64,000 nt of DNA, from assembly GCF_002332425.1 (NCBI RefSeq), contig NZ_NRGS01000003.1, forward strand, positions 28,964-92,963. The letters run 5' to 3'. Every line of letters starts with the position of its first letter. The stretch's first letter is position 1. This stretch comes from Brachybacterium alimentarium (GTDB lineage: Bacteria; Actinomycetota; Actinomycetes; Actinomycetales; Dermabacteraceae). Below, piece by piece: positions 52,941-62,078 of the stretch. The translations under genes were made by a program, and so were the position numbers. The notes under the pieces were generated by a model. It made no database searches. It had not been told where the DNA came from and worked only from the letters and a program-made list of their open reading frames with translations.

Positions 52941-54266
52941 TCAGGCCTCCTCAGCCTGCTGGTGGGTGGAGGCGGAGCCGTCGCCGAGGACGAGGCGAGG
53001 GGTCCCGGTCCAGTTCTCGGCGGTGGTGATGTTGCGGCCGTCGATGACGAGCTTCACGCCGGGGACGTCGGCGGCGGTGAGGTCCTTGTACTCGGCGTGG
53101 TTGGTCTGCACGATCACCAGGTCCGCCTCCTCGCCCACGTGGTACGGGGCCCAGCCGAAATCGGCGAGCTCCTCGTCGTCGTAGTACGTGTCGTGGACCG
53201 CGACCTCGGCGCCGTGCTCGCGCAGCGCCTCGACCACCGGGAACACGCCCGAGAACGCGGTCTCCTTCACCCCGGTCCGGTACGAGGCGCCGAGCACCAC
53301 GGCCTTCATCCCGGACAGATCGCCCAGCAGGCTCGAGGCCCGCTCGACGAGCTTCGCGGGGACCGAGGCGTTCAGGGTGCGAGCGGTGCGCACCGTCTCG
53401 GCCTTGGGATCGGTGGAGAGGTACAGGCGCGGGTAGACGGGGATGCAGTGCCCGCCCACGGCGATGCCGGGCTGGTGGATGTGGGAGTAGGGCTGCGAGT
53501 TGCTGGCCTCGATGACCTTGTAGACGTCGATGCCGTTGTCCTGGGCGAACAGGGCGAACTCGTTGGCCAGCCCGATGTTCACATCGCGGTAGGTGGTCTC
53601 GGCGAGCTTCGCGAGCTCCGAGGCCTCCGGGGTGCCCAGGTCCCATACGCCGTTGGGGCGGTGCAGATCGGGCCGCTCGTCGAACTGGAGCGCGGATTCG
53701 TAGAACTCACGAGCCTTCGCCGTGCCCTCGGCGGTCAGCGCACCGATCAGCTTGGGGTACTTGCGCAGGTCCTCGAACACGCGCCCGGTGAGGACGCGCT
53801 CAGGGGAGAACACCGCATGGAAGTCGACGGACTCCTTCAGCCCGGAGATCTCCTCGATCATCGGCACGAACCGGCCCCGCAGGGTGCCCACCGGCAGGGT
53901 GGTCTCGTAGGAGACCAGGGTGCCCGGGGTGATGTGCTCGGCCAGCGAGCGGGTCGCGGCGTCCATCCAGCCGAAGTCCGGCTCCCAAGTGGCGTCGTTC
54001 ACGAACAGGGGGACCACGATCACGATCGCGTCCGCGTCCGGGATCGCCTCGGCGTAGTCGGTGGTCGCGCGCAGCTTCCCGGCCGGCACCAGCTCGGAGA
54101 GCTTCTCCTGCAGGTGCGCTTCGCCGGGGAACGGCTCCGTGGCCTGGTTGATCAGCTCGACCTGCCGGGGGTTGGTGTCCACTCCGGTCACCTCGTGACC
54201 GGCATCGGCGAACTGCACGGCCAGCGGCAGTCCGATCTTCCCAAGGGCAACGACAGCAGTCTTCAC
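52941..54266 (-). CDS. UDP-N-acetyl hexosamine 6-dehydrogenase (WecC/WbpA type)
   Basis: NAD-dependent four-electron oxidation of C6 of a UDP-HexNAc to the uronic acid; 441 aa. The Rossmann motif VVALGKIGLPLAVQFADAGH is at the N-terminus and the catalytic Cys is in VGGHCIPVYP. VVLGASYRTGVKETAFSG in the second NAD-like domain is typical. UDP-ManNAc (WecC) or UDP-GlcNAc (WbpA) as substrate cannot be told apart by eye; nearby wbpB/D/E-like genes suggest WbpA. GGAGGA lies 8 bases before the GTG at 54266, which rules out longer starts. Confidence 0.92.
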   Translation of the reverse strand: MKTAVVALGKIGLPLAVQFADAGHEVTGVDTNPRQVELINQATEPFPGEAHLQEKLSELVPAGKLRATTDYAEAIPDADAIVIVVPLFVNDATWEPDFGWMDAATRSLAEHITPGTLVSYETTLPVGTLRGRFVPMIEEISGLKESVDFHAVFSPERVLTGRVFEDLRKYPKLIGALTAEGTAKAREFYESALQFDERPDLHRPNGVWDLGTPEASELAKLAETTYRDVNIGLANEFALFAQDNGIDVYKVIEASNSQPYSHIHQPGIAVGGHCIPVYPRLYLSTDPKAETVRTARTLNASVPAKLVERASSLLGDLSGMKAVVLGASYRTGVKETAFSGVFPVVEALREHGAEVAVHDTYYDDEELADFGWAPYHVGEEADLVIVQTNHAEYKDLTAADVPGVKLVIDGRNITTAENWTGTPRLVLGDGSASTHQQAEEA

Positions 54267-54329
54267 GGTGGGGTTCCTCCTAGTTCGGCGCCGCTGCGGG
54301 CACCGTGTGCACGATGATGACCACCACTG

Positions 54330-54361
54330 GCGGCCCACCGTGACAGAGTATCGTGGGCCGC
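54330..54361. promoter_or_regulatory. Inverted repeat around -10 boxes in the dehydrogenase/GT2 divergent gap
   Basis: gcggcccac (54330-54338) and gtgggccgc (54353-54361) form a perfect 9-bp inverted repeat. The 14-base centre contains TATCGT (plus strand, 54349-54354) and TACTCT (minus strand, 54345-54350). The minus-strand string TACTCTGTC recurs upstream of the LCP gene. Confidence 0.5.
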
Positions 54362-54436
54362 TGTTCCGGAGCGTCGTCACGCGCCGCCTCGACATCGATG
54401 CCACGCCCCCTGTCGCGAGTCCCTGAAGGAGAGCCC

Positions 54437-55156
54437 GTGAGCACCCCCGAGCCCCTGCGCGAACCCGACGCCGAGGTCACCTCACCAGGCGCAGCATCCA
54501 CCTGGTTCGTGGTCCCTCTGTTCAACGAAGGCCAGGTCGTGGGCGATGTGATCCGTGACCTGCGCACTCGCTACCCGCTCGTGGTCGCCGTCGACGACGG
54601 CAGTGCAGACGGCTCCGCAGCCATCGCGGAGCAGGCCGGTGCGGCGGTGGTGCGCCACCCCTACAACATGGGGCAGGGCGCGGCGCTGAAGACCGGCATC
54701 GACTACGCGCTGCGCGATCCGGCGATGCGCCAGGTCGTGACGTTCGACTCGGATGGTCAGCATCAGGTCGACGATGCGGCCTCGATGATCGCGATGCGCG
54801 AGGACGAGGGCGTGGACATCGTGCTGGGCTCGCGCTTCCTCGACAAGCGCACCAAGCCGGGCCTGCTCAAGCGCATGGTGCTGCGCGGCGCCGTCTGGTA
54901 CACCAACCTCACCAGCGGCGTGAAGCTCACCGACGCGCACAACGGTCTGCGCGTGATTGGACGCGACGCCTGCGAGAAGCTCGCGATCGAGCAGAACCGC
55001 ATGGCGCACGCCTCGGAGATCGTCGAGGAGATCGGGCGGCACCGTTTCACGGTGCGCGAGCACCCGGTGCACATCCTCTACACCGACTACTCGCGCTCGA
55101 AGGGGCAGTCGATGCTGAACTCCGTGAACATCGTCATCGACATGCTCTTCCGCTGA
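54437..55156 (+). CDS. DPM1-like glycosyltransferase family 2 protein
   Basis: GT-A transferase, 239 aa, of the dolichol/polyprenyl-phosphate sugar synthase type without membrane helices. It shows TWFVVPLFNEGQVVGDVIRD, VAVDDGSADGSAAIAEQAG, NMGQGAALKTGIDYAL and the metal DxD in VTFDSDGQHQVDDA. The likely product is a polyprenyl-phosphate hexose for GT-C enzymes, which would link it to the DUF2304 and DUF6541 proteins encoded across the gap. GTG start with AAGGAG. Its stop codon lies in the first unit of an 8-bp tandem repeat. Confidence 0.9.
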   Translation: MSTPEPLREPDAEVTSPGAASTWFVVPLFNEGQVVGDVIRDLRTRYPLVVAVDDGSADGSAAIAEQAGAAVVRHPYNMGQGAALKTGIDYALRDPAMRQVVTFDSDGQHQVDDAASMIAMREDEGVDIVLGSRFLDKRTKPGLLKRMVLRGAVWYTNLTSGVKLTDAHNGLRVIGRDACEKLAIEQNRMAHASEIVEEIGRHRFTVREHPVHILYTDYSRSKGQSMLNSVNIVIDMLFR

Positions 55157-55198
55157 GCCGCTGAGCCGCTGAGCCGCTGAGCCGCTGAGCCGCTGAGC
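55151..55198 (+). repeat. Six 8-bp tandem repeats containing a stop codon
   Basis: Six exact copies of cgctgagc (55151-55198); the first holds the final Arg codon and TGA of the GT2 gene. Degenerate copies go on to about 55250. Because the unit is 8 bases and carries TGA, the array closes all three frames. The gap to the convergent LCP gene holds nothing else. Confidence 0.92.
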
Positions 55199-55258
55199 AG
55201 CTGGCCCGCTGGCCGGTGGCCCGCTGAGCTGCTGGGCCCCTGAGCCGCTGAGAGCCCG

Positions 55259-56518
55259 TCAGCCCTCGTCGGGTGCGGAGGGCTCGGCGCTGCCGTCGGC
55301 GATCGACTCGAAGAACTGCGCGATGTCGGCGTCGTCGGTGAGGACCGCGACCCCGGAATTCTGGGTCTGGTACGAGGGATCCTCGATCGGCATGACCATC
55401 GTCCCGCTGCCCATCGCGCTGCGCGCGGTGAGCGCCATCCTGCCCACCCGGAAGATCCCCGTGCCCTCGCTGGTCACCAGCGAGTCGGAGCCGGCACCGG
55501 CGAGCTTGACCTGGCTGATCGGGTTCAGCAGCACCCCCGGCGAGCTGACCCGGTTCATGAGCGAGCTGACGAACTGCTGCTGGCGCTGCTGGCGTCCGAT
55601 GTCGGCCGTGGGGTCGAAGTAGCGGGCGCGCACGAAGGCCAGCGCCTGTTCGCCGCCCACGTCGTGGCAGCCCTCGTCCATCTTCAGCCCGGACTTCTCG
55701 TCGTCCACGTCCTGGTCGATGCACAGGTTCACATGATCGACGGCGTCGACCATCCCGGAGACCCCGTCGAACCCGATCTCTACGTAGTGGTCGATCGTGA
55801 GTCCCGTGAACTCCTCGACGGTCTCCACCAGCAGCGGTGCACCGCCGAAGGAGTAGGCGGCGTTGAGCTTGTAGCCGCCGTGACCGGGGATGTCGACGAG
55901 GGTGTCGCGGGGGAGCGAGACCAGATAGCTGTTCCCGCCGGGCGCCTTGTGCAGCAGCATGATCGTGTCCGTGCGGGCTCCCTCGGTGCCGTCCTCGTTG
56001 ACCGCCTCGCCGCCGCGGCGGTCCGAGCCCGCGATGAGATAGGTGGTGCCGGGAGTGTCCTCCGCGCCCGAGAGCGCGTCGACGTGCTCGATCCGGCTGT
56101 CGGCCCAGAGCACCAGACCGGCGCCCCAGCCCACCACGACGACCAGCACGAGCACCAGGAGCGTCGCGCCCAGGCGGACGGGTCGCGGGAAGCGCGAGCG
56201 ACGGCGGGAGCGCCGCTCGGGCGCAGGACCCACAGGACCCATCGGGTCGGCGGGATCACCGTGAGGACCGGCTGCGGCCGCCGGCGCTGCGCCGGGCACA
56301 TGACGCACGCTGCCTGCTCTCGGGTGCGCGTCCTCGGCAGGGGGCAGGGCCTCCTCGGAGACCGGCAGCGCCCGGGTGGGGGTCGGCTCGGCGGCCGGTC
56401 GCGGCGCCGACGAGCGCCGCGGCACCTGCCGGGCGCTGCCTCCGGCGCGTGCACGATGACCGGCAGGACGGCGCGGTCCTCCTGGGCGCGGGGAGCGCGG
56501 CGGCTGCTGATCGCTCAC
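55259..56518 (-). CDS. LytR-CpsA-Psr family glycopolymer ligase
   Basis: LCP protein, 419 aa, expected to transfer lipid-linked glycan to peptidoglycan. About 115 Pro/Arg/Ala-rich cytoplasmic residues precede a single TM segment (LLVLVLVVVVGWGAGLVLW). The extracytoplasmic domain carries the pyrophosphate-binding arginines in IAGSDRRGG, GARTDTIMLLH and VSLPRDTLVDIPG, followed by LNAAYSFGG. The GTG at 56518 has AAGGAG at the right distance; an ATG 9 codons upstream overlaps that site. Lying between galactan and other glycan genes, it is the candidate ligase for this region. Confidence 0.92.
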   Translation of the reverse strand: MSDQQPPRSPRPGGPRRPAGHRARAGGSARQVPRRSSAPRPAAEPTPTRALPVSEEALPPAEDAHPRAGSVRHVPGAAPAAAAGPHGDPADPMGPVGPAPERRSRRRSRFPRPVRLGATLLVLVLVVVVGWGAGLVLWADSRIEHVDALSGAEDTPGTTYLIAGSDRRGGEAVNEDGTEGARTDTIMLLHKAPGGNSYLVSLPRDTLVDIPGHGGYKLNAAYSFGGAPLLVETVEEFTGLTIDHYVEIGFDGVSGMVDAVDHVNLCIDQDVDDEKSGLKMDEGCHDVGGEQALAFVRARYFDPTADIGRQQRQQQFVSSLMNRVSSPGVLLNPISQVKLAGAGSDSLVTSEGTGIFRVGRMALTARSAMGSGTMVMPIEDPSYQTQNSGVAVLTDDADIAQFFESIADGSAEPSAPDEG

Positions 56519-56573
56519 GGCTGTCTCCTTCCCGGCCATGGGTCTGATGGCGCGGAGATGTATGGCGTCCGAC

Positions 56574-56579
56574 AGAGTA
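56574..56579 (-). promoter_or_regulatory. Candidate LCP-gene -10 box TACTCT
   Basis: Minus-strand TACTCT followed by GTC, 56 bases upstream of the LCP start. The same 9-base string TACTCTGTC occurs upstream of the UDP-sugar dehydrogenase (54342-54350). Confidence 0.4.
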
Positions 56580-56698
56580 GCGGCCGAGAGGCCCGCTCGA
56601 CGAGGCCGCGTGGCCTGCCCGACCAGGATGGACAGAACCTCCTGCGAACCTTCACACGGCGACCATCCACGGCAGTCCGGAGCCTGCTGCGGTCTCCG

Positions 56699-56704
56699 TA
56701 CACT
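56699..56704 (+). promoter_or_regulatory. Candidate -10 box TACACT for the GlfT1-like gene
   Basis: TACACT 46 bases upstream of ATG 56751, leaving a short leader with AGGAGG. The 232-base divergent gap shows no gene. Confidence 0.4.
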
Positions 56705-56750
56705 GGTGCCCGCGCCGCTCAGGCGGCCGTCACCACCCGCAGGAGGCGCC

Positions 56751-57758
56751 ATGACCCAGTCCGCACCCGCCGCCGGCCCGATGCCGCATCCCTCGTCAGC
56801 CCATCCCGAGGCGACGTCGGCACGAGTCGTCGCCGTCATCGTCACCTACAACCGTGAGCAGCTGCTCGGGGAGTGCCTCGATGCGCTCGCCGCCCAGGAG
56901 CGCCGTCCCGACGCCGTCGTGGTGATCGACAACGCCTCGAGCGATGCGAGCGGCACGGTCGCCGACGAGCACGCGATCGCGGCCGACGTGGTCCACCTGC
57001 ACCGCAACGTCGGGGGAGCGGGCGGCTTCGCCGCCGGCATCGCCCGCGCCCTCGTCCGGCACGACGCCGACTGGGTGTGGGTGATGGACGACGACACGAT
57101 CCCGCGACCCGGCGCCCTCGCCGCCCTGCTGCAGGCCCTGGAGGCCTCGCCGGTGCGGTTGAGCGTGCTGAGCTCCCGCGCCGTCTGGACCGACGGCCGC
57201 GACCACCCCATGAACACCCAGCGCACCCGCCTGGATGCCGGCGCGCAGGAGAAGCGGGACGCGGCGCGCGCCGGCGGCCGCCCGATCCGCACCGCCAGCT
57301 ACGTCTCCGCCTTCCTCAACGGCGAGGACGTGCGCCGTCTCGGACTGCCCTACGCGGACTACTTCATCTGGTCCGACGATTTCGAGCACACCGGACGACT
57401 GCTCCGCCATGGGCGCGGGCTGCAGGTGCCCTCGTCGGTCGTCGAGCATCGCACCGTGCTGTTCAGCAACGCCCAGAGCAACCCGGGATCCCGGTTCTAC
57501 TACGACGTGCGCAATCGCCTGTGGGCCCTGCTGCGCACCGATTCCTTCAGCGTGTGGGAGAAGGCGGTCCACGGAGGCAGCACCGCCGTCGGCTGGGCGA
57601 AGCAGCTGGCGCGCCACCGCGGCGACCTGATCGGTGCCGGGGCGCACGGCGTGGTCTCGGCGGTGCGGCGCGGCCCGCGCCCCTCCGCGGACGTGCTCTC
57701 GGCCGATGGCGAGGCCGCCGCCGATGTGCGCACGATCGAGCGGAAGGCCGGTCGGTGA
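56751..57758 (+). CDS. GlfT1-like galactofuranosyltransferase (GT2)
   Basis: GT2 transferase, 335 aa. It shows VVAVIVTYNREQLLGECLDA, VVIDNASSDASG, NVGGAGGFAAGIARAL, the metal triad in WVWVMDDDTIPRPG, and FIWSDDFEHTGRLLRHG. This combination (DDD, W-DD-E, downstream EH) is shared by galactofuranosyl and rhamnosyl transferases such as GlfT1. With glf and glfT2 within 3 kb it is a good candidate for the priming galactofuranosyltransferase; a rhamnosyltransferase is the alternative. AGGAGG precedes the ATG. Confidence 0.78.
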   Translation: MTQSAPAAGPMPHPSSAHPEATSARVVAVIVTYNREQLLGECLDALAAQERRPDAVVVIDNASSDASGTVADEHAIAADVVHLHRNVGGAGGFAAGIARALVRHDADWVWVMDDDTIPRPGALAALLQALEASPVRLSVLSSRAVWTDGRDHPMNTQRTRLDAGAQEKRDAARAGGRPIRTASYVSAFLNGEDVRRLGLPYADYFIWSDDFEHTGRLLRHGRGLQVPSSVVEHRTVLFSNAQSNPGSRFYYDVRNRLWALLRTDSFSVWEKAVHGGSTAVGWAKQLARHRGDLIGAGAHGVVSAVRRGPRPSADVLSADGEAAADVRTIERKAGR

Positions 57759-58627
57759 GCGGCCGTCGCCGGGCAGCGGAGCCTGCGGCGGGCACGCCGC
57801 CGTTCGCGGTGCTCATGCCCATGTGGGGAAAGGACCTGCCGGAGCGGGTCGAGCTGGCGATCTCCTCGGCCACCGTGGACCAGCAGCTGCGCCCGGACCG
57901 GCTGATCCTCACGATCGACGGTCCGCTGCCGGTCGCGCTCGAGGAGCTGGTCGCTCGGGTCGCCGACGGAGCCTTCGGCCCGGCCCAGGTGCTCCGCCAC
58001 GACACGCATCGGGGGGTCGCCGCCGCTCTCCAGGACGGTCTGCAGGCCTCGCCGTACGAGCTGGTCGCGCGCGCCGATGCGGACGACATCTGCCGTCCCG
58101 AGCGCTTCGCCCTGCAGATCCCGCGGATGGATGACCCCTCTGACCCGCTGGACCTGCTCGGCGGGTCGATGCGCGAGTTCGACGACAGCATCGCGCCGGG
58201 CACCGGGCCGCTGCGCGAGCGGCCGCTGACCCACGACGCGATCGTCGAGTACCTGCCCCATCACAGCCCCTTCCACCATCCCGCCGTGGTGATGCGCCGT
58301 GCGGTCGCGCTCGCCGTGGGCGGGTACCGGGACCTGCCCCTGCTGGAGGACTACTGGCTGTGGGAGCGGATGATGCTCGGGGGCGCCCGCATGGGCAATC
58401 TGGAGCAGGTGGTGGTCGACTACCGCGTGGACCAGGACCTGTTCGCGCGCCGCGGGGGATGGCGGCTGTACGCGAGCGACCTCCAGCTGCAGCGCCGCTT
58501 CATGCTCGACCGGGTCACCACCCCTACCCAGTTCCTGCGCAACGTCGTGATCCGAGGCGCATACCGCTTCGCACCGGGGAGCCTGCGACGATTCGGCTAC
58601 CGAAAGTTCATCGAGAGTTCGACATGA
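57755..58627 (+). CDS. AmsE-like glycosyltransferase family 2 protein
   Basis: GT2 transferase, 290 aa, resembling the AmsE/exopolysaccharide type. FAVLMPMWGKDLPERVELAI with LILTIDGPLPVALEE opens the protein; the metal-binding site is in VARADADDICRPERFALQI; LLEDYWLWERMMLGGARMGN gives the ED motif. The GTG start overlaps the preceding gene by 4 bases (GTGA), so the two transferases are co-translated. The sugar is unknown. Confidence 0.85.
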   Translation: MSGRRRAAEPAAGTPPFAVLMPMWGKDLPERVELAISSATVDQQLRPDRLILTIDGPLPVALEELVARVADGAFGPAQVLRHDTHRGVAAALQDGLQASPYELVARADADDICRPERFALQIPRMDDPSDPLDLLGGSMREFDDSIAPGTGPLRERPLTHDAIVEYLPHHSPFHHPAVVMRRAVALAVGGYRDLPLLEDYWLWERMMLGGARMGNLEQVVVDYRVDQDLFARRGGWRLYASDLQLQRRFMLDRVTTPTQFLRNVVIRGAYRFAPGSLRRFGYRKFIESST

Positions 58628-58693
58628 GTGTGACGTCCTCGTCGTGCCCGCCGACAGCGGCCTGAGAACGGCGCCGGGCCTGCGAGGCTCGGC

Positions 58694-58699
58694 TACTGT
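58694..58699 (+). promoter_or_regulatory. Candidate glf operon -10 box TACTGT
   Basis: TACTGT 41 bases upstream of GTG 58741, in the 113-base gap. The leader would carry AAAGGA as ribosome binding site. Confidence 0.4.
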
Positions 58700-58701
58700 G
58701 A

Positions 58702-59898
<1,197 letters not shown>

Positions 59899-59954
59899 GA
59901 AGACCGCCCCGCCGTGCAGCACGGGGCCTCCGCAGACCGCCGACGAGGAGCATC

Positions 59955-62078
59955 ATGAACGCCGCCACCGCCGAGACCGCAGCCACCACCGCATCGCGAG
60001 AGTCCGGCAGCACGCCCGAGATCGCGCCGCAGCGTCTGCTGCAGCGGCTGATCCTTCCGTACGAGGCCTCCCCGGACATCGTGCCTCTGTACATCGAGGC
60101 CGAGGACGCCCGTTCGGGCGCCACCGGCGGAGCCTTCGGCCTGGGTGGGGCCTCGGACCGTGACATCGCGGATCCCGGCGGCTCGCCGCGCGGGGCCAGT
60201 CCCGCGCAGGTGGACGTCAGCGAGCTGAGCGACCGCCATGCCGCCCGGATCCCCGCGCACTCGATGCGGTCCTTCGGCACGTACTTCAACGCCTTCCCGG
60301 CGAGCTACTGGCGCCGTTGGACCCCGGTGCGCCGGATCCGGCTGACGATCCGCACCGCCGGCAGCGGCCACCTGATCGTCATGCGATCCACCGCCCGTGG
60401 CACGCTGCAGCGCCAGGAGTCGCGAAACGTCTCGGGCGGTCCCGCGGACCAGGTCTTCGATCTGCCGCTGACCGCCTTCGGCGACGGCGGCTGGTACTGG
60501 TTCGACGCCTACGCCGGCCAGGAGCCGCTGACGATCCTCGGTGCGGAGTGGACGGCCGACGCCGATCTCGCCCGCACCGACGGCACCTTCTCGATCAGCA
60601 TGACGACGATGAACAAGGTCCCGTACTGCCTGGACAACATCCGCACGATCGCGGAGGATCCGGACCTGCGCGAGCTGCTGGACGTCATGTACGTGATCGA
60701 CCAGGGCTCGGATCGCCTGCGTGATCATGCGGGCGAGCTCGACCCGTTGCAGGAGACGCTCGGGGAGCAGCTGCAGATCATCGAGCAGGGCAACATCGGT
60801 GGCTCCGGCGGCTTCTCCCGCGGCATGTACGAGGCCTCGACCGGCGGTGCCTCGACCTACGTGATCAACTGCGACGACGACATCGTGCTCGAGGCCGAGT
60901 CCCTGATCCGGATGACCACCTTCGCGGACTTCGCGACCCGGCCCACGATCGTCGGCGCCCACATGTTCGACCTCAACAACCGCAGCGTGCTGCACACGTT
61001 CGGCGAGGTCGTCGATCCCTGGCGCATCCAGCCGGCGCTCGCGAATCCGGGCGCGGAGATGGGCCACGACTTCGCCCTGGACCCGCTGCGGTCGACCCCC
61101 TGGCTGCACCGCCGTGCCGATGTCGACTACAACGGCTGGTGGAGCTGCCTGATCCCCACCGAGACGGTGCGGGCGATCGGCTTGAGCCTGCCGGTGTTCA
61201 TCAAGTGGGACGACGCCGAGTACGGCCTGCGCGCGAAGAAGGCGGGCTATCCGACGGTGTCGCTGCCCGGCGCCGGCGTGTGGCACATGAGCTGGGTCGA
61301 CAAGGACGACCTGGTGGGCTGGCAGGCCTACTTCCACGAGCGCAACCGCATCATCACCGCCCTGCTGCACTCCCCGTACAGCCGCGGCGGCCGGGTGATC
61401 AAGGAATCGCAGTTCATGGACGTCAAGCACCTGATCTCCATGCAGTACTACACCGAGGCCGGGCGCCTCATGGCCCAGCGCGACGTGCTCGAGGGGCCTG
61501 ATGCGCTGCACCCGTCGATCGGCACGAAGCTCCCCGAGATCCGGGGGATGGCCGCGGGCTTCGACGACGCGGTCTCCCGGAAGGATCAGGACCTGTATCC
61601 ACCGGTCCAGATCGACAAGCCGCCCCGCAAGGGGAGGCCGTTCAGCGAGCCCGGGCGCCTCAAGCTGCCGGTGTGGACCGTGAAGGCCCTCGCCAAGCAG
61701 CTGGTGAAGCCGACGAAGGCGCAGGCGGAGGAGAACCCGCAGGCCGCGATCGCGCACATCGACGCCAAATGGTGGCGTCTGTCCGCCTATGACAGCGCCC
61801 TGGTCTCCAACGCCGAGGGCACGCAGGTCTCCTGGTACAAGCGCGATCCGCGCCAGGTGCGCGAGATGCTCACCGGTGCCATCGGTGCCCACCTCGATCT
61901 CCACCGTCGCTGGCCCGAGCTGCAGAGCACCTACCGTCGCGCCGCGGCGCACCTCACGTCCTTCGAGGCGTGGGAGCGGACCTTCGCCGAGAACCCCGCG
62001 CCGGTGCGCGCTCAGGACGCCGAGCAGAGCGGGTCCTCCGGGGCAGGCGCCACGACCACCGGAGGCTCGCCCGCGTGA
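59955..62078 (+). CDS. glfT2: Galactofuranosyltransferase GlfT2
   Basis: Processive polymerising galactofuranosyltransferase, 707 aa, about 70 longer than mycobacterial GlfT2. The N-terminal beta-rich domain includes RSFGTYFNAFPASYWRRWTP. The GT-A domain has the metal triad D307-D309 in VINCDDDIVLEAESL, W418-D419-D420 in VFIKWDDAEYGLRAKKAG and H444 in GAGVWHMSWVDKDD; these match the catalytic residues of the M. tuberculosis enzyme. The C-terminal helical domain is complete and ends in a Gly/Ser/Thr tail. GAGGAG precedes the ATG. It overlaps wzm by 4 bases. Confidence 0.94.
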   Translation: MNAATAETAATTASRESGSTPEIAPQRLLQRLILPYEASPDIVPLYIEAEDARSGATGGAFGLGGASDRDIADPGGSPRGASPAQVDVSELSDRHAARIPAHSMRSFGTYFNAFPASYWRRWTPVRRIRLTIRTAGSGHLIVMRSTARGTLQRQESRNVSGGPADQVFDLPLTAFGDGGWYWFDAYAGQEPLTILGAEWTADADLARTDGTFSISMTTMNKVPYCLDNIRTIAEDPDLRELLDVMYVIDQGSDRLRDHAGELDPLQETLGEQLQIIEQGNIGGSGGFSRGMYEASTGGASTYVINCDDDIVLEAESLIRMTTFADFATRPTIVGAHMFDLNNRSVLHTFGEVVDPWRIQPALANPGAEMGHDFALDPLRSTPWLHRRADVDYNGWWSCLIPTETVRAIGLSLPVFIKWDDAEYGLRAKKAGYPTVSLPGAGVWHMSWVDKDDLVGWQAYFHERNRIITALLHSPYSRGGRVIKESQFMDVKHLISMQYYTEAGRLMAQRDVLEGPDALHPSIGTKLPEIRGMAAGFDDAVSRKDQDLYPPVQIDKPPRKGRPFSEPGRLKLPVWTVKALAKQLVKPTKAQAEENPQAAIAHIDAKWWRLSAYDSALVSNAEGTQVSWYKRDPRQVREMLTGAIGAHLDLHRRWPELQSTYRRAAAHLTSFEAWERTFAENPAPVRAQDAEQSGSSGAGATTTGGSPA

